A stretch of DNA of 64,000 bases, taken from the NCBI RefSeq assembly GCF_900111305.1, contig NZ_FOGS01000001.1, positions 248,001 to 312,000 on the forward strand, given 5' to 3'. The notes beneath the pieces are model-generated. The model was not told the origin of the DNA and did not search any database. It worked only from the letters and a program-made list of their open reading frames with translations. The first letter of the stretch is position 1. Each line of letters starts with the position of its first letter. This stretch comes from Vreelandella subterranea (GTDB lineage: Bacteria; Pseudomonadota; Gammaproteobacteria; Pseudomonadales; Halomonadaceae). The translations under genes were made by a program, and so were the position numbers. Positions 1 through 8,218 of the stretch are shown here, one piece after another.

Positions 1-352
1 CGATCAGCTCTCCAAGCGCGGCCTGGCTTACCTGCACCTGAACGAGCCCAACTGGGCCGGGGGCGACATCCAGTTCCCTGCTGGCTTCCGCGAGCAGATG
101 CGCGAGCGCTTCAGCGGTCGTCTGATTTACTGCGGTAACTATGATGCCGCGCATGCCGAAGCGCGCATCAGCGAAAACACCACCGATGCCGTGGCCTTTG
201 GCCGTCCTTACATTGCCAATCCGGATCTGCCCGAACGCTTCCGTGTGAACGCCACTCTCACCGAGCCCAACCACGAGACCTTCTACGGCGGTGACGAGAA
301 AGGCTATACCGACTACCCGTTCATGAATAATGGTTACGACCGCATGGACTAA
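1..352 (+). CDS. Old yellow enzyme family NADH:flavin oxidoreductase, 3' part only
   Basis: This is the C-terminal ~116 residues of an FMN-dependent ene-reductase of the NemA/OYE family, open from base 2 at the window edge. These enzymes reduce activated C=C bonds and nitro groups with NAD(P)H in the cytosol. Visible family marks are the beta-strand with CGNYDAAHAEA, the FMN-phosphate-binding FGRPYIANPDLPERF segment, and the typical tail with FYGGDEKGYTDYPF. The stop at 350-352 is followed by a terminator. The 5' part, with the substrate-binding histidines, lies outside the window, so orthology to nemA in particular is not proven. Confidence 0.85.
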   Translation, partial: DQLSKRGLAYLHLNEPNWAGGDIQFPAGFREQMRERFSGRLIYCGNYDAAHAEARISENTTDAVAFGRPYIANPDLPERFRVNATLTEPNHETFYGGDEKGYTDYPFMNNGYDRMD

Positions 353-384
353 GTAGCGGCCTTAAAAAAAGCCGCTTAATAATG

Positions 385-413
385 AAAAGCATCACTTCGG
401 TGGTGCTTTTTTT
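385..413 (+). terminator. Rho-independent terminator after the ene-reductase gene
   Basis: A stem AGCATCAC/GTGGTGCT (one G-T pair) with a TTCG tetraloop is followed by seven T residues. It starts 33 bases after the stop codon of the upstream gene. Confidence 0.85.
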
Positions 414-476
414 GTGTCTAGCGACGGCAAAACGCTGCTAGGCTGTTGATTCTTAAGTTTGAGATACAGGTGATGA

Positions 477-938
477 ATGCTCACTTCGCTATTCGCTTTA
501 CTGATATCGCTAGCCCTGGTGGGCATTGCCGCGAGCACCGGGGCACGGTTCAGGCCCGATAGCTGGTACCGCGAGCTCAACAAACCCGCCTGGACACCGC
601 CAGATATCGCGTTTCCCATTGCCTGGGGCATTCTTTACCTTTTGATGGCGATTGCCGCGTGGCGCATCTACATGGCAGAGGACTCGGCCTGGCGCACCGC
701 TGGCTTGACCGTTTATGCCCTCCAACTGGTGGCAAATGCCGCCTGGTCGTGGCTGTTTTTTGGCCGCAAGCAAATAACCGCCGCACTAGGCGATATCGCA
801 CTACTACTGGTGCTGATCATGCTTGCCATCATTGTTTTTGCTAAAGTAAGCGCATTAGCGGCATGGTTAATGGTGCCCTACGCACTCTGGGTAGCCCTGG
901 CACTTGCCCTCAATGCGACTATCTGGCGCCGCAATTAA
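477..938 (+). CDS. tspO: TspO/MBR family tryptophan-rich membrane protein
   Basis: A 153-residue integral membrane protein of the TspO (translocator / peripheral benzodiazepine receptor-like) family. Family members bind porphyrins and act in tetrapyrrole-linked stress regulation. Five hydrophobic segments fill the length. The family signature WY-x-x-L-x-KP-x-WTPP sits at residues 30-42, W-x-W-LFF near residue 90, and a PYALWVALALALN motif near the C-terminus. The length matches the family. An AGGTGA ribosome site lies just before the ATG at 477. The next gene follows closely and may be cotranscribed. What it binds in this organism is not evident from the sequence. Confidence 0.9.
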   Translation: MLTSLFALLISLALVGIAASTGARFRPDSWYRELNKPAWTPPDIAFPIAWGILYLLMAIAAWRIYMAEDSAWRTAGLTVYALQLVANAAWSWLFFGRKQITAALGDIALLLVLIMLAIIVFAKVSALAAWLMVPYALWVALALALNATIWRRN

Positions 939-971
939 CCCGTGATTGGCGCGCAAAAAAGGATAAAAACC

Positions 972-1568
972 ATGGAGACAACACCGTTAGTCACCTTATT
1001 GGCAATCGGCTCTTTCGTATTAGCGCTAGTCGCCTTGGCCCTGTTTATTTACGTCATGCGGCAGCGTCGTCAACCGCCGATAGACACTGCCGCTTCCACG
1101 GAGGAACGCCCCTCCCATGAAGCCACTTCACCGCCACCGCCCGAGGAAACATCTTCCTCATCGGCAAAGCACTCCGGCAAAGTGGCCCAACACTCGCTGT
1201 TCGTGATTTTTTCGAAACCCGATGAGCATACCGATCAGCGCCTTGCCGAGTGGCTGCGCGAGAAGGAGGCGACGTTCGACCCGATCAAGAAGGTCTTTCA
1301 CATCGCTGGCGAGCAACCCACGAACCCCATCACTATCGCCAATGCATTTCCGCCCGGGGAAATGCCCGACCTGCTACGCAATGAAACCCACGAGCCGATC
1401 AAGGGCATCAGCCTGTTGGTGAAACCACCGCTGCGCAAGCGCCGCAATCAACAGATGCATGTCTATGTGGCACTGGCCAAAGAAATGCAGACGCTGTTTA
1501 CCGGCGATATGCTGGATGGCGACCGTGAACCTGCCACCGACGCCACCTTCGAACGCATTATTGGCTAG
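972..1568 (+). CDS. ZipA-like single-pass membrane protein
   Basis: A 198-residue protein with one N-terminal membrane helix (about residues 7-27), a Pro/Ser/Thr/Glu-rich linker (about 35-70) and a C-terminal globular domain of ~125 residues. The domain runs from HSLFVIFSK through KVFHIAGEQP, ITIANAFPPGEMP and IKGISLLVKPP. This order and these strand patterns resemble the FtsZ-binding domain of ZipA, which tethers FtsZ to the inner membrane. A start at 942 is possible, but the ATG at 972 follows an A/G-rich AAAAAAGGA stretch and places the helix at the N-terminus. It is shorter than classical ZipA, and the usual zipA neighbour ligA is absent, so it may be a paralogue. The family call is from memory of the fold pattern. 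Confidence 0.5.
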   Translation: METTPLVTLLAIGSFVLALVALALFIYVMRQRRQPPIDTAASTEERPSHEATSPPPPEETSSSSAKHSGKVAQHSLFVIFSKPDEHTDQRLAEWLREKEATFDPIKKVFHIAGEQPTNPITIANAFPPGEMPDLLRNETHEPIKGISLLVKPPLRKRRNQQMHVYVALAKEMQTLFTGDMLDGDREPATDATFERIIG

Positions 1569-1583
1569 CGCCTGCCGAGCGGA

Positions 1584-3173
1584 TCAGGCAACGCCCTGGC
1601 TGCGCAAATAATCGTCATAGCTGCCGCTGAAGTCGACGATGCCCTCCGGCTGCATATCGATAATGCGCGTGGCCAGCGACGACACGAACTCGCGGTCATG
1701 GCTGACGAACAGCAGGGTTCCCGGGTAGTTTTCCAGGGCCAGGTTCAGCGCCTCTATGGACTCCATGTCCAGGTGGTTGGTCGGCTCGTCCATCAGCAGC
1801 ACATTGGGCTGAGTGAGGATTAACTTACCGAACAGCATGCGCCCTTGCTCGCCGCCGGAAATCACCTTGACCGATTTATCGATGTCGTCGCTGGAAAACA
1901 GCATCCGCCCGAGCGCGCCGCGCACCACCTGCTCACCGCCCTGTGTCCACTGGCCCATCCATTCAAACAGGGTGGCATCCACGGCAAAATCGTCGGTATG
2001 GTCCTGAGCGAACACGCCAAGCTCGGCGGCTTCGGTCCACTTCACTTCCCCGGCATCCGGGTGCAACTCGCCGACCAGGGTTTTCAGCAGGGTCGTCTTG
2101 CCAATGCCATTGGGCCCGATGATGGCGATCCGCTCGCCAGCTTCAACGGTCATCGACAGGCGCTCGAACAGCGGCGTCTCGCCGTTATAGCCTTTGCTGA
2201 TATTGTCCACATTCACCGCGTTACGGTGGATCTTTTTATTCTGGTCAAAGCGGATAAAGGGGCTAACCCGGCTTGAAGGCTTGATATCTTCCAGCTTGAT
2301 CTTGTCGATCTGGCGCGCCCGCGAGGTGGCCTGCTTGGCTTTCGAGGCGTTGGCCGAGAAGCGGCTGACAAACTGTTGCAGCTCGGCAATCTGGGCCTTT
2401 TTCTTGGCGTTGTCCGAGTGCTGACGCTCGCGCGCAGCCGTCGCCGCGGTCATGTAGTCGTCGTAGTTACCCGGGAAGAGGGTGATTTCCCCGTAATCCA
2501 GGTCCGCCATGTGGGTGCACACGCTATTCAGGAAGTGGCGGTCGTGGGAGATGATCACCATGGTGCTGTTGCGCGCCTTGAGCATGTCCTCCAGCCAGCG
2601 GATGGTATTGATATCCAGGTGGTTGGTAGGTTCGTCGAGGAGCAGGACATCGGGGTCCGAAAACAGTGCCTGAGCCAGCAGCACGCGCAGTTTCCAGCCG
2701 GGCGACACCTCACTCATCGGGCCGGTATGCTGTTCGATGGGAATGCCCAGCCCAAGGAGCAGCTCGCCCGCGCGGGCTTCGGCGGTATAACCATCCAGTT
2801 CGGCAAAGCGCACTTCCAGATCTGCCACCGCCATGCCGTCTTCTTCGCTCATTTCCGCCAGGGAATAGATCCGCTCGCGCTCGGCGGTGACCGACCAAAG
2901 CTCGTCGTTGCCCATGATCACGGTGTCGATGACGCGCTCGTTTTCAAACGCAAACTGGTCCTGACGCAGCTTGCCCAGCCGCGTGCTGCTATCCAGCATC
3001 ACCTGGCCGGACGTCGGTTCGAGCTCGCCGCCCAGAATCTTCATGAAGGTGGATTTGCCGCAGCCATTGGCGCCAATCAGGCCGTAGCGATTGCCGTTGT
3101 TAAACTTGACGGAGACGTTTTCAAACAGGGGCTTGGCCCCGAACTGCATGGTGATATTAGCGGTTGCGATCAA
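1584..3173 (-). CDS. ybiT: ABC-F family ATPase YbiT
   Basis: A 529-residue cytosolic ABC-F protein with two ATPase domains and no membrane segment. ABC-F proteins act on the ribosome, near the E site. Walker A motifs are GANGCGKST at residues 34-42 and GPNGIGKTT in the second domain. Walker B motifs are [11 protein letters not shown] and [11 protein letters not shown]. The charged linker between the domains contains [20 protein letters not shown]. Length and sequence agree along the whole protein with my recollection of E. coli YbiT (530 residues). It ends about 15 bases from the convergent upstream gene. The precise translational role of YbiT is not settled. Confidence 0.93.
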   Translation of the reverse strand: MIATANITMQFGAKPLFENVSVKFNNGNRYGLIGANGCGKSTFMKILGGELEPTSGQVMLDSSTRLGKLRQDQFAFENERVIDTVIMGNDELWSVTAERERIYSLAEMSEEDGMAVADLEVRFAELDGYTAEARAGELLLGLGIPIEQHTGPMSEVSPGWKLRVLLAQALFSDPDVLLLDEPTNHLDINTIRWLEDMLKARNSTMVIISHDRHFLNSVCTHMADLDYGEITLFPGNYDDYMTAATAARERQHSDNAKKKAQIAELQQFVSRFSANASKAKQATSRARQIDKIKLEDIKPSSRVSPFIRFDQNKKIHRNAVNVDNISKGYNGETPLFERLSMTVEAGERIAIIGPNGIGKTTLLKTLVGELHPDAGEVKWTEAAELGVFAQDHTDDFAVDATLFEWMGQWTQGGEQVVRGALGRMLFSSDDIDKSVKVISGGEQGRMLFGKLILTQPNVLLMDEPTNHLDMESIEALNLALENYPGTLLFVSHDREFVSSLATRIIDMQPEGIVDFSGSYDDYLRSQGVA

Positions 3174-3253
3174 GATCTGGGCCCTGGGTATGTAGAGTGC
3201 GCATCGAAAGGCCCGCGATTCTACGCGCTCTTGAGCCCTGTTACACCCATCGC

Positions 3254-4120
3254 CTAGTGTGCCGCATCGCCGGGGGCCGACAACGCCAGCAGAAAGCGTT
3301 CGCCATCAAGCGCTTGGCGCAGGCGTGTGTGCAGGATATCGACGATGCCCGGATGCTCACCTACCAGCTTGGTGGAGACGATACTCAACCCTGGGTGGCG
3401 CTGTTCAGCCGCCGCGCAGATCTCGGCAATATCGCCGCCTTCCCCCGCGTGGCGCCCGGGTGACAGAAACAGCATTGCCAGGATCACCGGCCCGGCGTGA
3501 AATTCGGATCTATCCAGCAGATTTTCCAGCAGCGGTTCGTTAAAGCGGTACTCATCGCCCTCGCGGCGCTCCATAGAGGCGGCGACGACGCTGGCAGCAT
3601 CATCGCCCAGCAGCACACTCAGTTGGCCTGCCAGGCGGTTGCGCACGGCGGTGACCTCAGGGATCGGGCTGCCATGATCCACCAGCGCGACCCTCGGCGT
3701 TTGGCCTGATGCGGATTGCTCACGAACGTTGTCGGCCAACAGCTCGGCAAGGCGCAAGTCGTTATCGCCCAGTTCATCGACCAGCGGCTGGGCCACGCGC
3801 ACATTAACGTTAGGAAAACGCTCCTGCATGGCGGCCATCCGCTCCGGCAGGTAACCGGTCAGCGCCTTGCTGGGGCCGAAAAAGAACGGCAGCACGATAA
3901 TCTCGTCGGCGCCCTGCTCAGCCGCCCGCTCGGCAGCGGGGCCCAGCGTTATCGCGGGGATGCCGTCCACCTCTTCAGCGGGGATCTTGTTGGAGTGGAG
4001 GAGCGAGGCTGCCTGCACGGTCTCGCCCATGAGCTCGCTGAGAGATGCCGCCACACGCCGCAAGTTATGCGTTGCCTGGGGCCTCAGGGAGCCGTTATCC
4101 ACCAGAAAGATTGCGCGCAT
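3254..4120 (-). CDS. CbiX-like protein with two chelatase-fold halves
   Basis: A 288-residue protein built from two tandem CbiX/sirohydrochlorin-chelatase-like halves. CbiX enzymes insert Co or Fe into sirohydrochlorin using two His residues. The C-terminal half keeps a VDHGSPIP first-strand motif and an [12 protein letters not shown] motif, so both metal-site His are present. In the N-terminal half the same places read VDNGSLRP and [11 protein letters not shown], so both His are lost. Translation from 4120 is chosen because AAGGAGGC lies just upstream; the open frame extends further 5' but would include the ribosome site. It lies 34 bases downstream of the deacetylase-like gene, probably in one operon. 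No other cobalamin or siroheme gene is nearby, so its substrate is uncertain. Confidence 0.75.
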   Translation of the reverse strand: MRAIFLVDNGSLRPQATHNLRRVAASLSELMGETVQAASLLHSNKIPAEEVDGIPAITLGPAAERAAEQGADEIIVLPFFFGPSKALTGYLPERMAAMQERFPNVNVRVAQPLVDELGDNDLRLAELLADNVREQSASGQTPRVALVDHGSPIPEVTAVRNRLAGQLSVLLGDDAASVVAASMERREGDEYRFNEPLLENLLDRSEFHAGPVILAMLFLSPGRHAGEGGDIAEICAAAEQRHPGLSIVSTKLVGEHPGIVDILHTRLRQALDGERFLLALSAPGDAAH

Positions 4121-4154
4121 GCCTGCCTCCTTTTGCATTACTATTTTTTCATTA

Positions 4155-5072
4155 CTATTCGCCGGTACGTTCAAGCACATCCGCCGCCGCTCGATGAAGC
4201 TGGGCGTGGCGCTCTGCCAACGTGACGATATCACGATCATAGCCACCACCGATCACCGCCGCGACGGGAATGTCAGCTTCGCGGCAGCATGCCAGTACAT
4301 AGGCATCCCGTTGATACAGCCCTTCGTCACTCAGCGCCAGATAGCCCAGACGGTCATCCCGATGGACATCCACACCGGCGTCATAAAGCACCACATCGGG
4401 CTGATAGGCCGCCAGCAGCCCTGGCAATCGCGATGCCAGCACCGTCAGATAGGCATCGTCTTCCATGCCATTGGCAAGGGCGATATCCAGGTCGCTTTTC
4501 GCCTTGCGGGCGGGAAAGTTGCGCCCGGCATGCATTGAAAACGTAAAGACGCCGGGCACGCCAGCGAAGAGGCGCGCCGTGCCATCGCCCTGGTGAACAT
4601 CACAATCGACGATCAACACCCGCTCGACCCAGCCTTGCGCCAGGGCGTGAGCCGCCGCAACGGCAAGGTCATTAATCAAGCAATAACCGCTTGCTGCATC
4701 AGCATGGGCGTGATGGGTGCCACCGGCTGAGTTGCAGGCAAGTCCTGATGCCAAAGCGACTTCTAACGACAGCAGCGTACCACCGGTTTCCAACCTTACC
4801 CGTTCGACCAGGGCGTCAGACCACACAAAGCCACTACGGCGCTGAGCGGCACGATCAAGCGTACCGTTCAGAAAAGCGTCAAGGTAAGCCCGCGTATGCA
4901 CGCGCGACAAAGCGCCGACGCTGGCAGGCCGAGGGGTCAGCCACTCGACTGGCGTCGCCATCGTCTGCTCCCCAAGCTGTTGGCGAAGGACGCGAAACTT
5001 CTCCATTGGAAAGGGGTGGTTAGCTGGTAAATCAATCGTATAACCGGGATGATGGACGATCGTTAACGCCAT
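4155..5072 (-). CDS. Histone deacetylase-fold amidohydrolase
   Basis: A 305-residue zinc hydrolase of the arginase/deacetylase fold (AcuC / acetylpolyamine amidohydrolase group), which removes acyl groups from amines in the cytosol. The active-site His pair is in GGTHHAH (residues 118-123). The Zn ligands are in DCDVHQGDG (D158, H160), with the third Asp in the later YDAGVDVHRDDRLG segment. The open frame begins at 5126, but the ATG at 5072 gives the usual family N-terminus (LTIVHHPGY) and avoids overlap with the divergent ChaC-like gene. It is probably cotranscribed with the CbiX-like gene. The substrate, protein lysine or small acylated amine, cannot be told from sequence. Confidence 0.85.
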   Translation of the reverse strand: MALTIVHHPGYTIDLPANHPFPMEKFRVLRQQLGEQTMATPVEWLTPRPASVGALSRVHTRAYLDAFLNGTLDRAAQRRSGFVWSDALVERVRLETGGTLLSLEVALASGLACNSAGGTHHAHADAASGYCLINDLAVAAAHALAQGWVERVLIVDCDVHQGDGTARLFAGVPGVFTFSMHAGRNFPARKAKSDLDIALANGMEDDAYLTVLASRLPGLLAAYQPDVVLYDAGVDVHRDDRLGYLALSDEGLYQRDAYVLACCREADIPVAAVIGGGYDRDIVTLAERHAQLHRAAADVLERTGE

Positions 5073-5109
5073 TGCGCGCTGCCACTCAGGTGATCGGGGT
5101 AGATGCTTT

Positions 5110-5679
5110 ATGTTGCTTGATACCACTGCCTTAAACCAGCAAAGAAACTTTTTCGATGAGCATGACGACCTGTGGCTGTTTGGCTATGGCTCATTGATCT
5201 GGAAAGCTGATTTTGACTACCTGGAGCGCCAGCCCGCTTACATTACCGGCTGGGCGCGGCGCTTCTGGCAGGCCTCCCACGACCATCGCGGCACCCCTGA
5301 AGCACCGGGGCGTGTGGCGACGCTGATCCGCTCGCCAGGTGCGGTGTGCCACGGCATGGCCTACCGCATTACGCCCGATGTGCTCGGGCCGCTGGATGTG
5401 CGCGAGAAAAACGGCTACCTGCGGGAAAAAGTGCCGCTGACCTTCCTTGACCACAGTGGCAATGATGCCGGCAGGAGCGAGGGGCTGATTTATCTGGCAA
5501 GCGAGGACAATCCGGCGTTTCTTGGCGAGGCACCGCTTGCGGATATTGCCCGCCAGATCAATCAGGCCCATGGCCCCAGCGGCCCCAATCGTGAGTATCT
5601 TTTGAACCTTGCCCACGCTCTGCGCGAGCTGGGGGTGGATGACGCGCATATTTTCGCGCTGGAGAAGCAACTGGGGTAA
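5110..5679 (+). CDS. ChaC-like gamma-glutamylcyclotransferase
   Basis: A 189-residue cytosolic enzyme of the ChaC family, which cleaves glutathione or gamma-glutamyl peptides to 5-oxoproline plus the remaining peptide or amino acid. The substrate-binding loop FGYGSLIW is at residues 24-31. The motif WARRFWQASHDHRGTPEAPGRV follows, and a Glu-rich REKNGYLREKVPL segment near residue 100 holds the expected catalytic Glu. It is divergent from the deacetylase-like gene with a very short spacer. Its product, 5-oxoproline, is the substrate of PxpABC, also encoded in this window (49193-51578). That metabolic link is an inference, not a genetic one. Confidence 0.88.
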   Translation: MLLDTTALNQQRNFFDEHDDLWLFGYGSLIWKADFDYLERQPAYITGWARRFWQASHDHRGTPEAPGRVATLIRSPGAVCHGMAYRITPDVLGPLDVREKNGYLREKVPLTFLDHSGNDAGRSEGLIYLASEDNPAFLGEAPLADIARQINQAHGPSGPNREYLLNLAHALRELGVDDAHIFALEKQLG

Positions 5680-5703
5680 CCCTCGGGCTACCCGGTGACA
5701 TAT

Positions 5704-5997
5704 TCACATCATCAGCCACGCCAGGATAAACAGTCCCAGCAGGGTTCGGATGATACCGCCGATGATCGAACCGCGGAAAAAGGCCCTCAATCCTCCCCAC
5801 AGAATGAGCACGCCGATGATCAGCACCACGATGCTGAAAAACGAATCGCTGATGCCCAGCGAGCGCGTCAGGCCATCGATAAACTCATCAAACGCGCCGA
5901 AGAGATTGGTAAAAATACCCAGTAGAAACTCGACGACGCCACGAATCACTTCACCGATCGTTTCGCCAACATCATCAAAAAATCCGTTTGCTTGCAT
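5704..5997 (-). CDS. Small membrane protein, unknown function
   Basis: A 97-residue protein I do not recognise. It starts with an acidic amphipathic stretch (FFDDVGETIGEVIRGVVEFLLGIF), followed by a polar turn and two strong membrane segments (about residues 53-72 and 76-97). It ends directly in the last helix with WLMM. It is convergent with the ChaC-like gene, 24 bases between stops. No close ribosome site of strong match was seen. Hydrophobic pattern and coding-like composition support a real gene. Confidence 0.55.
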   Translation of the reverse strand: MQANGFFDDVGETIGEVIRGVVEFLLGIFTNLFGAFDEFIDGLTRSLGISDSFFSIVVLIIGVLILWGGLRAFFRGSIIGGIIRTLLGLFILAWLMM

Positions 5998-6180
5998 GAC
6001 TCATATCCATGTTTAAAGGAGCGACACCCTATTGTCAGTGAAGTCTTGCGCTAGCGCAAAGCGAGGGGTCAAAACGGTGGTGTTTGCATAATGGGCGCAT
6101 CGCGCTAAAGTTGACCAAACAACCGTTTAAAAAATTGCCGCTTCATTATTGGCCCTCTAACACAATAAGAGGTGGTCACC

Positions 6181-7851
6181 ATGCCGTCACACTTCCCCCT
6201 CGCTGATAAGCTACAAGCCAGCACCCATCAGGTGGAAAACCAGCCACCGTCGCTGGAAAACTACAATAGCTACACAACCGATCGCGCGCTTCAGGAAGGT
6301 GTCAAGCGCGAAGGCGGCACTGACGACACGGCTCTCAAAACGTTTGGTCAGTGGGCAGGCTCGTCCGACGCCATCGCCCTGGGGTTTGACGCCAACCGCT
6401 ATTCACCGCAGCTAGTAACCCATGACCGGCAGGGCCATCGGGTCGATTTGATCGAGTTTCACCCGGCCTATCACCAGCTTATGAAAACAGCGGTGGAGCA
6501 CGGTCTGCACGCCAGTCCCTGGCGAAACCCAGGGCCGGGTGCGCACGTTACACGCGCCGCCAACTACTACCTGAACACGCAGGTGGAAGCAGCCCACGGC
6601 TGCCCGATCACCATGACGTTCGCAGCCCTGCCTGCGTTACGCCATCAGCCCAATCTGCTTGAGAGCTGGGGCGATAAAATCACCGCGCCCCACTACGACC
6701 CGCGCAACCTGCCCTATTTCGAAAAACAGGGCGTCACCCTGGGTATGGCAATGACCGAGAAGCAGGGTGGCTCCGATGTGCGCCTGAGCACCACCCGCGC
6801 CTACCCGATTGATCAAGGCGGTCCGGGCGAGGCCTATGAACTGGTCGGCCATAAATGGTTTGTCTCGGCGCCGATGTGCGACGCTTTTCTGGTGCTCGCC
6901 CAGGCACCCGGCGGCTTGAGCTGTTTTCTGCTGCCGCGCTGGCGACCCGACGGCACTAAAAATCCGCTGCATATCCAGCAACTCAAACGCAAAATGGGCA
7001 ACGTGGCGAACGCTTCCAGCGAGACCGAGCTACGCGGCGCCTTTGCCTGGATGGTGGGCGACGAGGGACGCGGCGTGCGTACCATCATCGAGATGGTGGC
7101 CATGACCCGCTACGACTGCATGATTGGCTCCGCCGCCGGTATGCGCCAGGCCACCGCCCAGGCGATTCACCACGCCACCCATCGTCATGCCTTCGGGGCA
7201 CGTTTGAGCGAACAGCCACTGATGCAGAACGTGCTCGCCGATCTGGCCATTGAAAGCGAAGCCGCCACTACCCTGATGCTGCGCATGGCTCGCGCCATGG
7301 ACCATCAGGATGACGAACACGAGCGTTTGCTCGCACGCATTGCCACGCCGGTCGGCAAGTACTGGATCTGCAAGCGCACGCCCCATCATGCCTATGAAGC
7401 GATGGAGGTGATTGGCGGTAGCGGTGTCATGGAAACCCATGTGATGCCGCGCCTGTTCCGAGAATCGCCGGTTAATGCCATCTGGGAAGGCAGCGGTAAC
7501 GTCCAGTGCCTGGATATCCTGCGCGCGATTGAAAAGCAGCCCGAGGTGCTCGACGCCTATTTTGCGGAACTCGCCAAGGCAAAAGGCGCTGATGTACATC
7601 TGGACCGCTTTATTCACCAGTTACAGCGGGAACTGCAGGATACCCAATCGCTCCAGTACCGCGCCCGCCAGCTGGCGGACGGTATGGCCCTGGCGTTGCA
7701 GGGCGCCCTGCTGGTACAGCACGCCCCGGCTTGTGTGGCCGATGCGTTCTGCGCCGGACGGCTGGCTGAACGCAACGGCCTCAGTACCGGCACGCTGCCT
7801 ACCAGGCTTGATTGCGCGGCGATCATTGCGCGGGCCCAGCCAGCAGAGTAA
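6181..7851 (+). CDS. aidB: AidB-type acyl-CoA dehydrogenase
   Basis: A 556-residue FAD flavoprotein of the acyl-CoA dehydrogenase fold, in the AidB subgroup (adaptive response to alkylation damage; binds DNA and shows isovaleryl-CoA dehydrogenase activity in E. coli). Visible are the family motif MTEKQGGSDVR, the GDEGRGVRTIIEMVAMTRYDC segment, and the AidB-type C-terminal part VIGGSGVMETHVMPRLFRESPVNAIWEGSGNV. The C-terminal extension beyond the ACAD core is present. A GTG at 6172 is open, but AAGAGG at 6167-6172 sets the ATG at 6181. No Ada gene is adjacent. A separate catabolic acyl-CoA role cannot be excluded. Confidence 0.85.
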   Translation: MPSHFPLADKLQASTHQVENQPPSLENYNSYTTDRALQEGVKREGGTDDTALKTFGQWAGSSDAIALGFDANRYSPQLVTHDRQGHRVDLIEFHPAYHQLMKTAVEHGLHASPWRNPGPGAHVTRAANYYLNTQVEAAHGCPITMTFAALPALRHQPNLLESWGDKITAPHYDPRNLPYFEKQGVTLGMAMTEKQGGSDVRLSTTRAYPIDQGGPGEAYELVGHKWFVSAPMCDAFLVLAQAPGGLSCFLLPRWRPDGTKNPLHIQQLKRKMGNVANASSETELRGAFAWMVGDEGRGVRTIIEMVAMTRYDCMIGSAAGMRQATAQAIHHATHRHAFGARLSEQPLMQNVLADLAIESEAATTLMLRMARAMDHQDDEHERLLARIATPVGKYWICKRTPHHAYEAMEVIGGSGVMETHVMPRLFRESPVNAIWEGSGNVQCLDILRAIEKQPEVLDAYFAELAKAKGADVHLDRFIHQLQRELQDTQSLQYRARQLADGMALALQGALLVQHAPACVADAFCAGRLAERNGLSTGTLPTRLDCAAIIARAQPAE

Positions 7852-7954
7852 TTCTGTTGATACAGGCCCCGTGGAATCAGCGTTCACGACTTTGGTCGAC
7901 TTCCATCGCGAAGCTGATAACGTTAAAAACCATCACGATTAAACAATAATCAGG

Positions 7955-8165
7955 TAATAGCGGGAGAGCTTGGCGCATCTCACAAGGATGACGCCAGCGC
8001 CGAAGGAGCAACAACCCCGGAAACTCTCAGGCAACCGGACCGCTATGACCCTCACTTTCCGAAGAGCGGCTGATGACTGCGTCACTCAGCCCACCGAAGG
8101 AGCAAGCGCGCCCCAAAGGGCACGCGAATCTCTCAGGTTCCATGACGGAAGGGGTACGCCCAGCA
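7955..8165 (+). promoter_or_regulatory. Tandem glycine riboswitch (two aptamers)
   Basis: Two copies of the gcvT-type glycine aptamer core lie in a row. The first has CCGAAGGAGCAA at 8000-8011 and CTCTCAGG at 8024-8031, followed by CAACCGGAC. The second has CCGAAGGAGCAA at 8094-8105 and CTCTCAGG at 8130-8137, followed by a GAC-containing tail. The linker between the aptamers is short, as in cooperative tandem glycine riboswitches. The element ends ~55 bases before the start codon of the DadA-like gene at 8219, whose ribosome site is GGAGAG. I see no clear intrinsic terminator in the spacer, so control of translation start is more likely, but this is not certain. Confidence 0.93.
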
Positions 8166-8218
8166 GCCATTACGCCGTTAGGTGGGATTCCCGACGCTCA
8201 TGAAAACCGGAGAGACTT

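Noticed and set aside
2376-3257. Long open frame (293 codons) on the plus strand opposite ybiT
   Set aside because: It is an antisense shadow of a strongly conserved ABC-F gene; composition is that of a reverse-read GC-rich gene.
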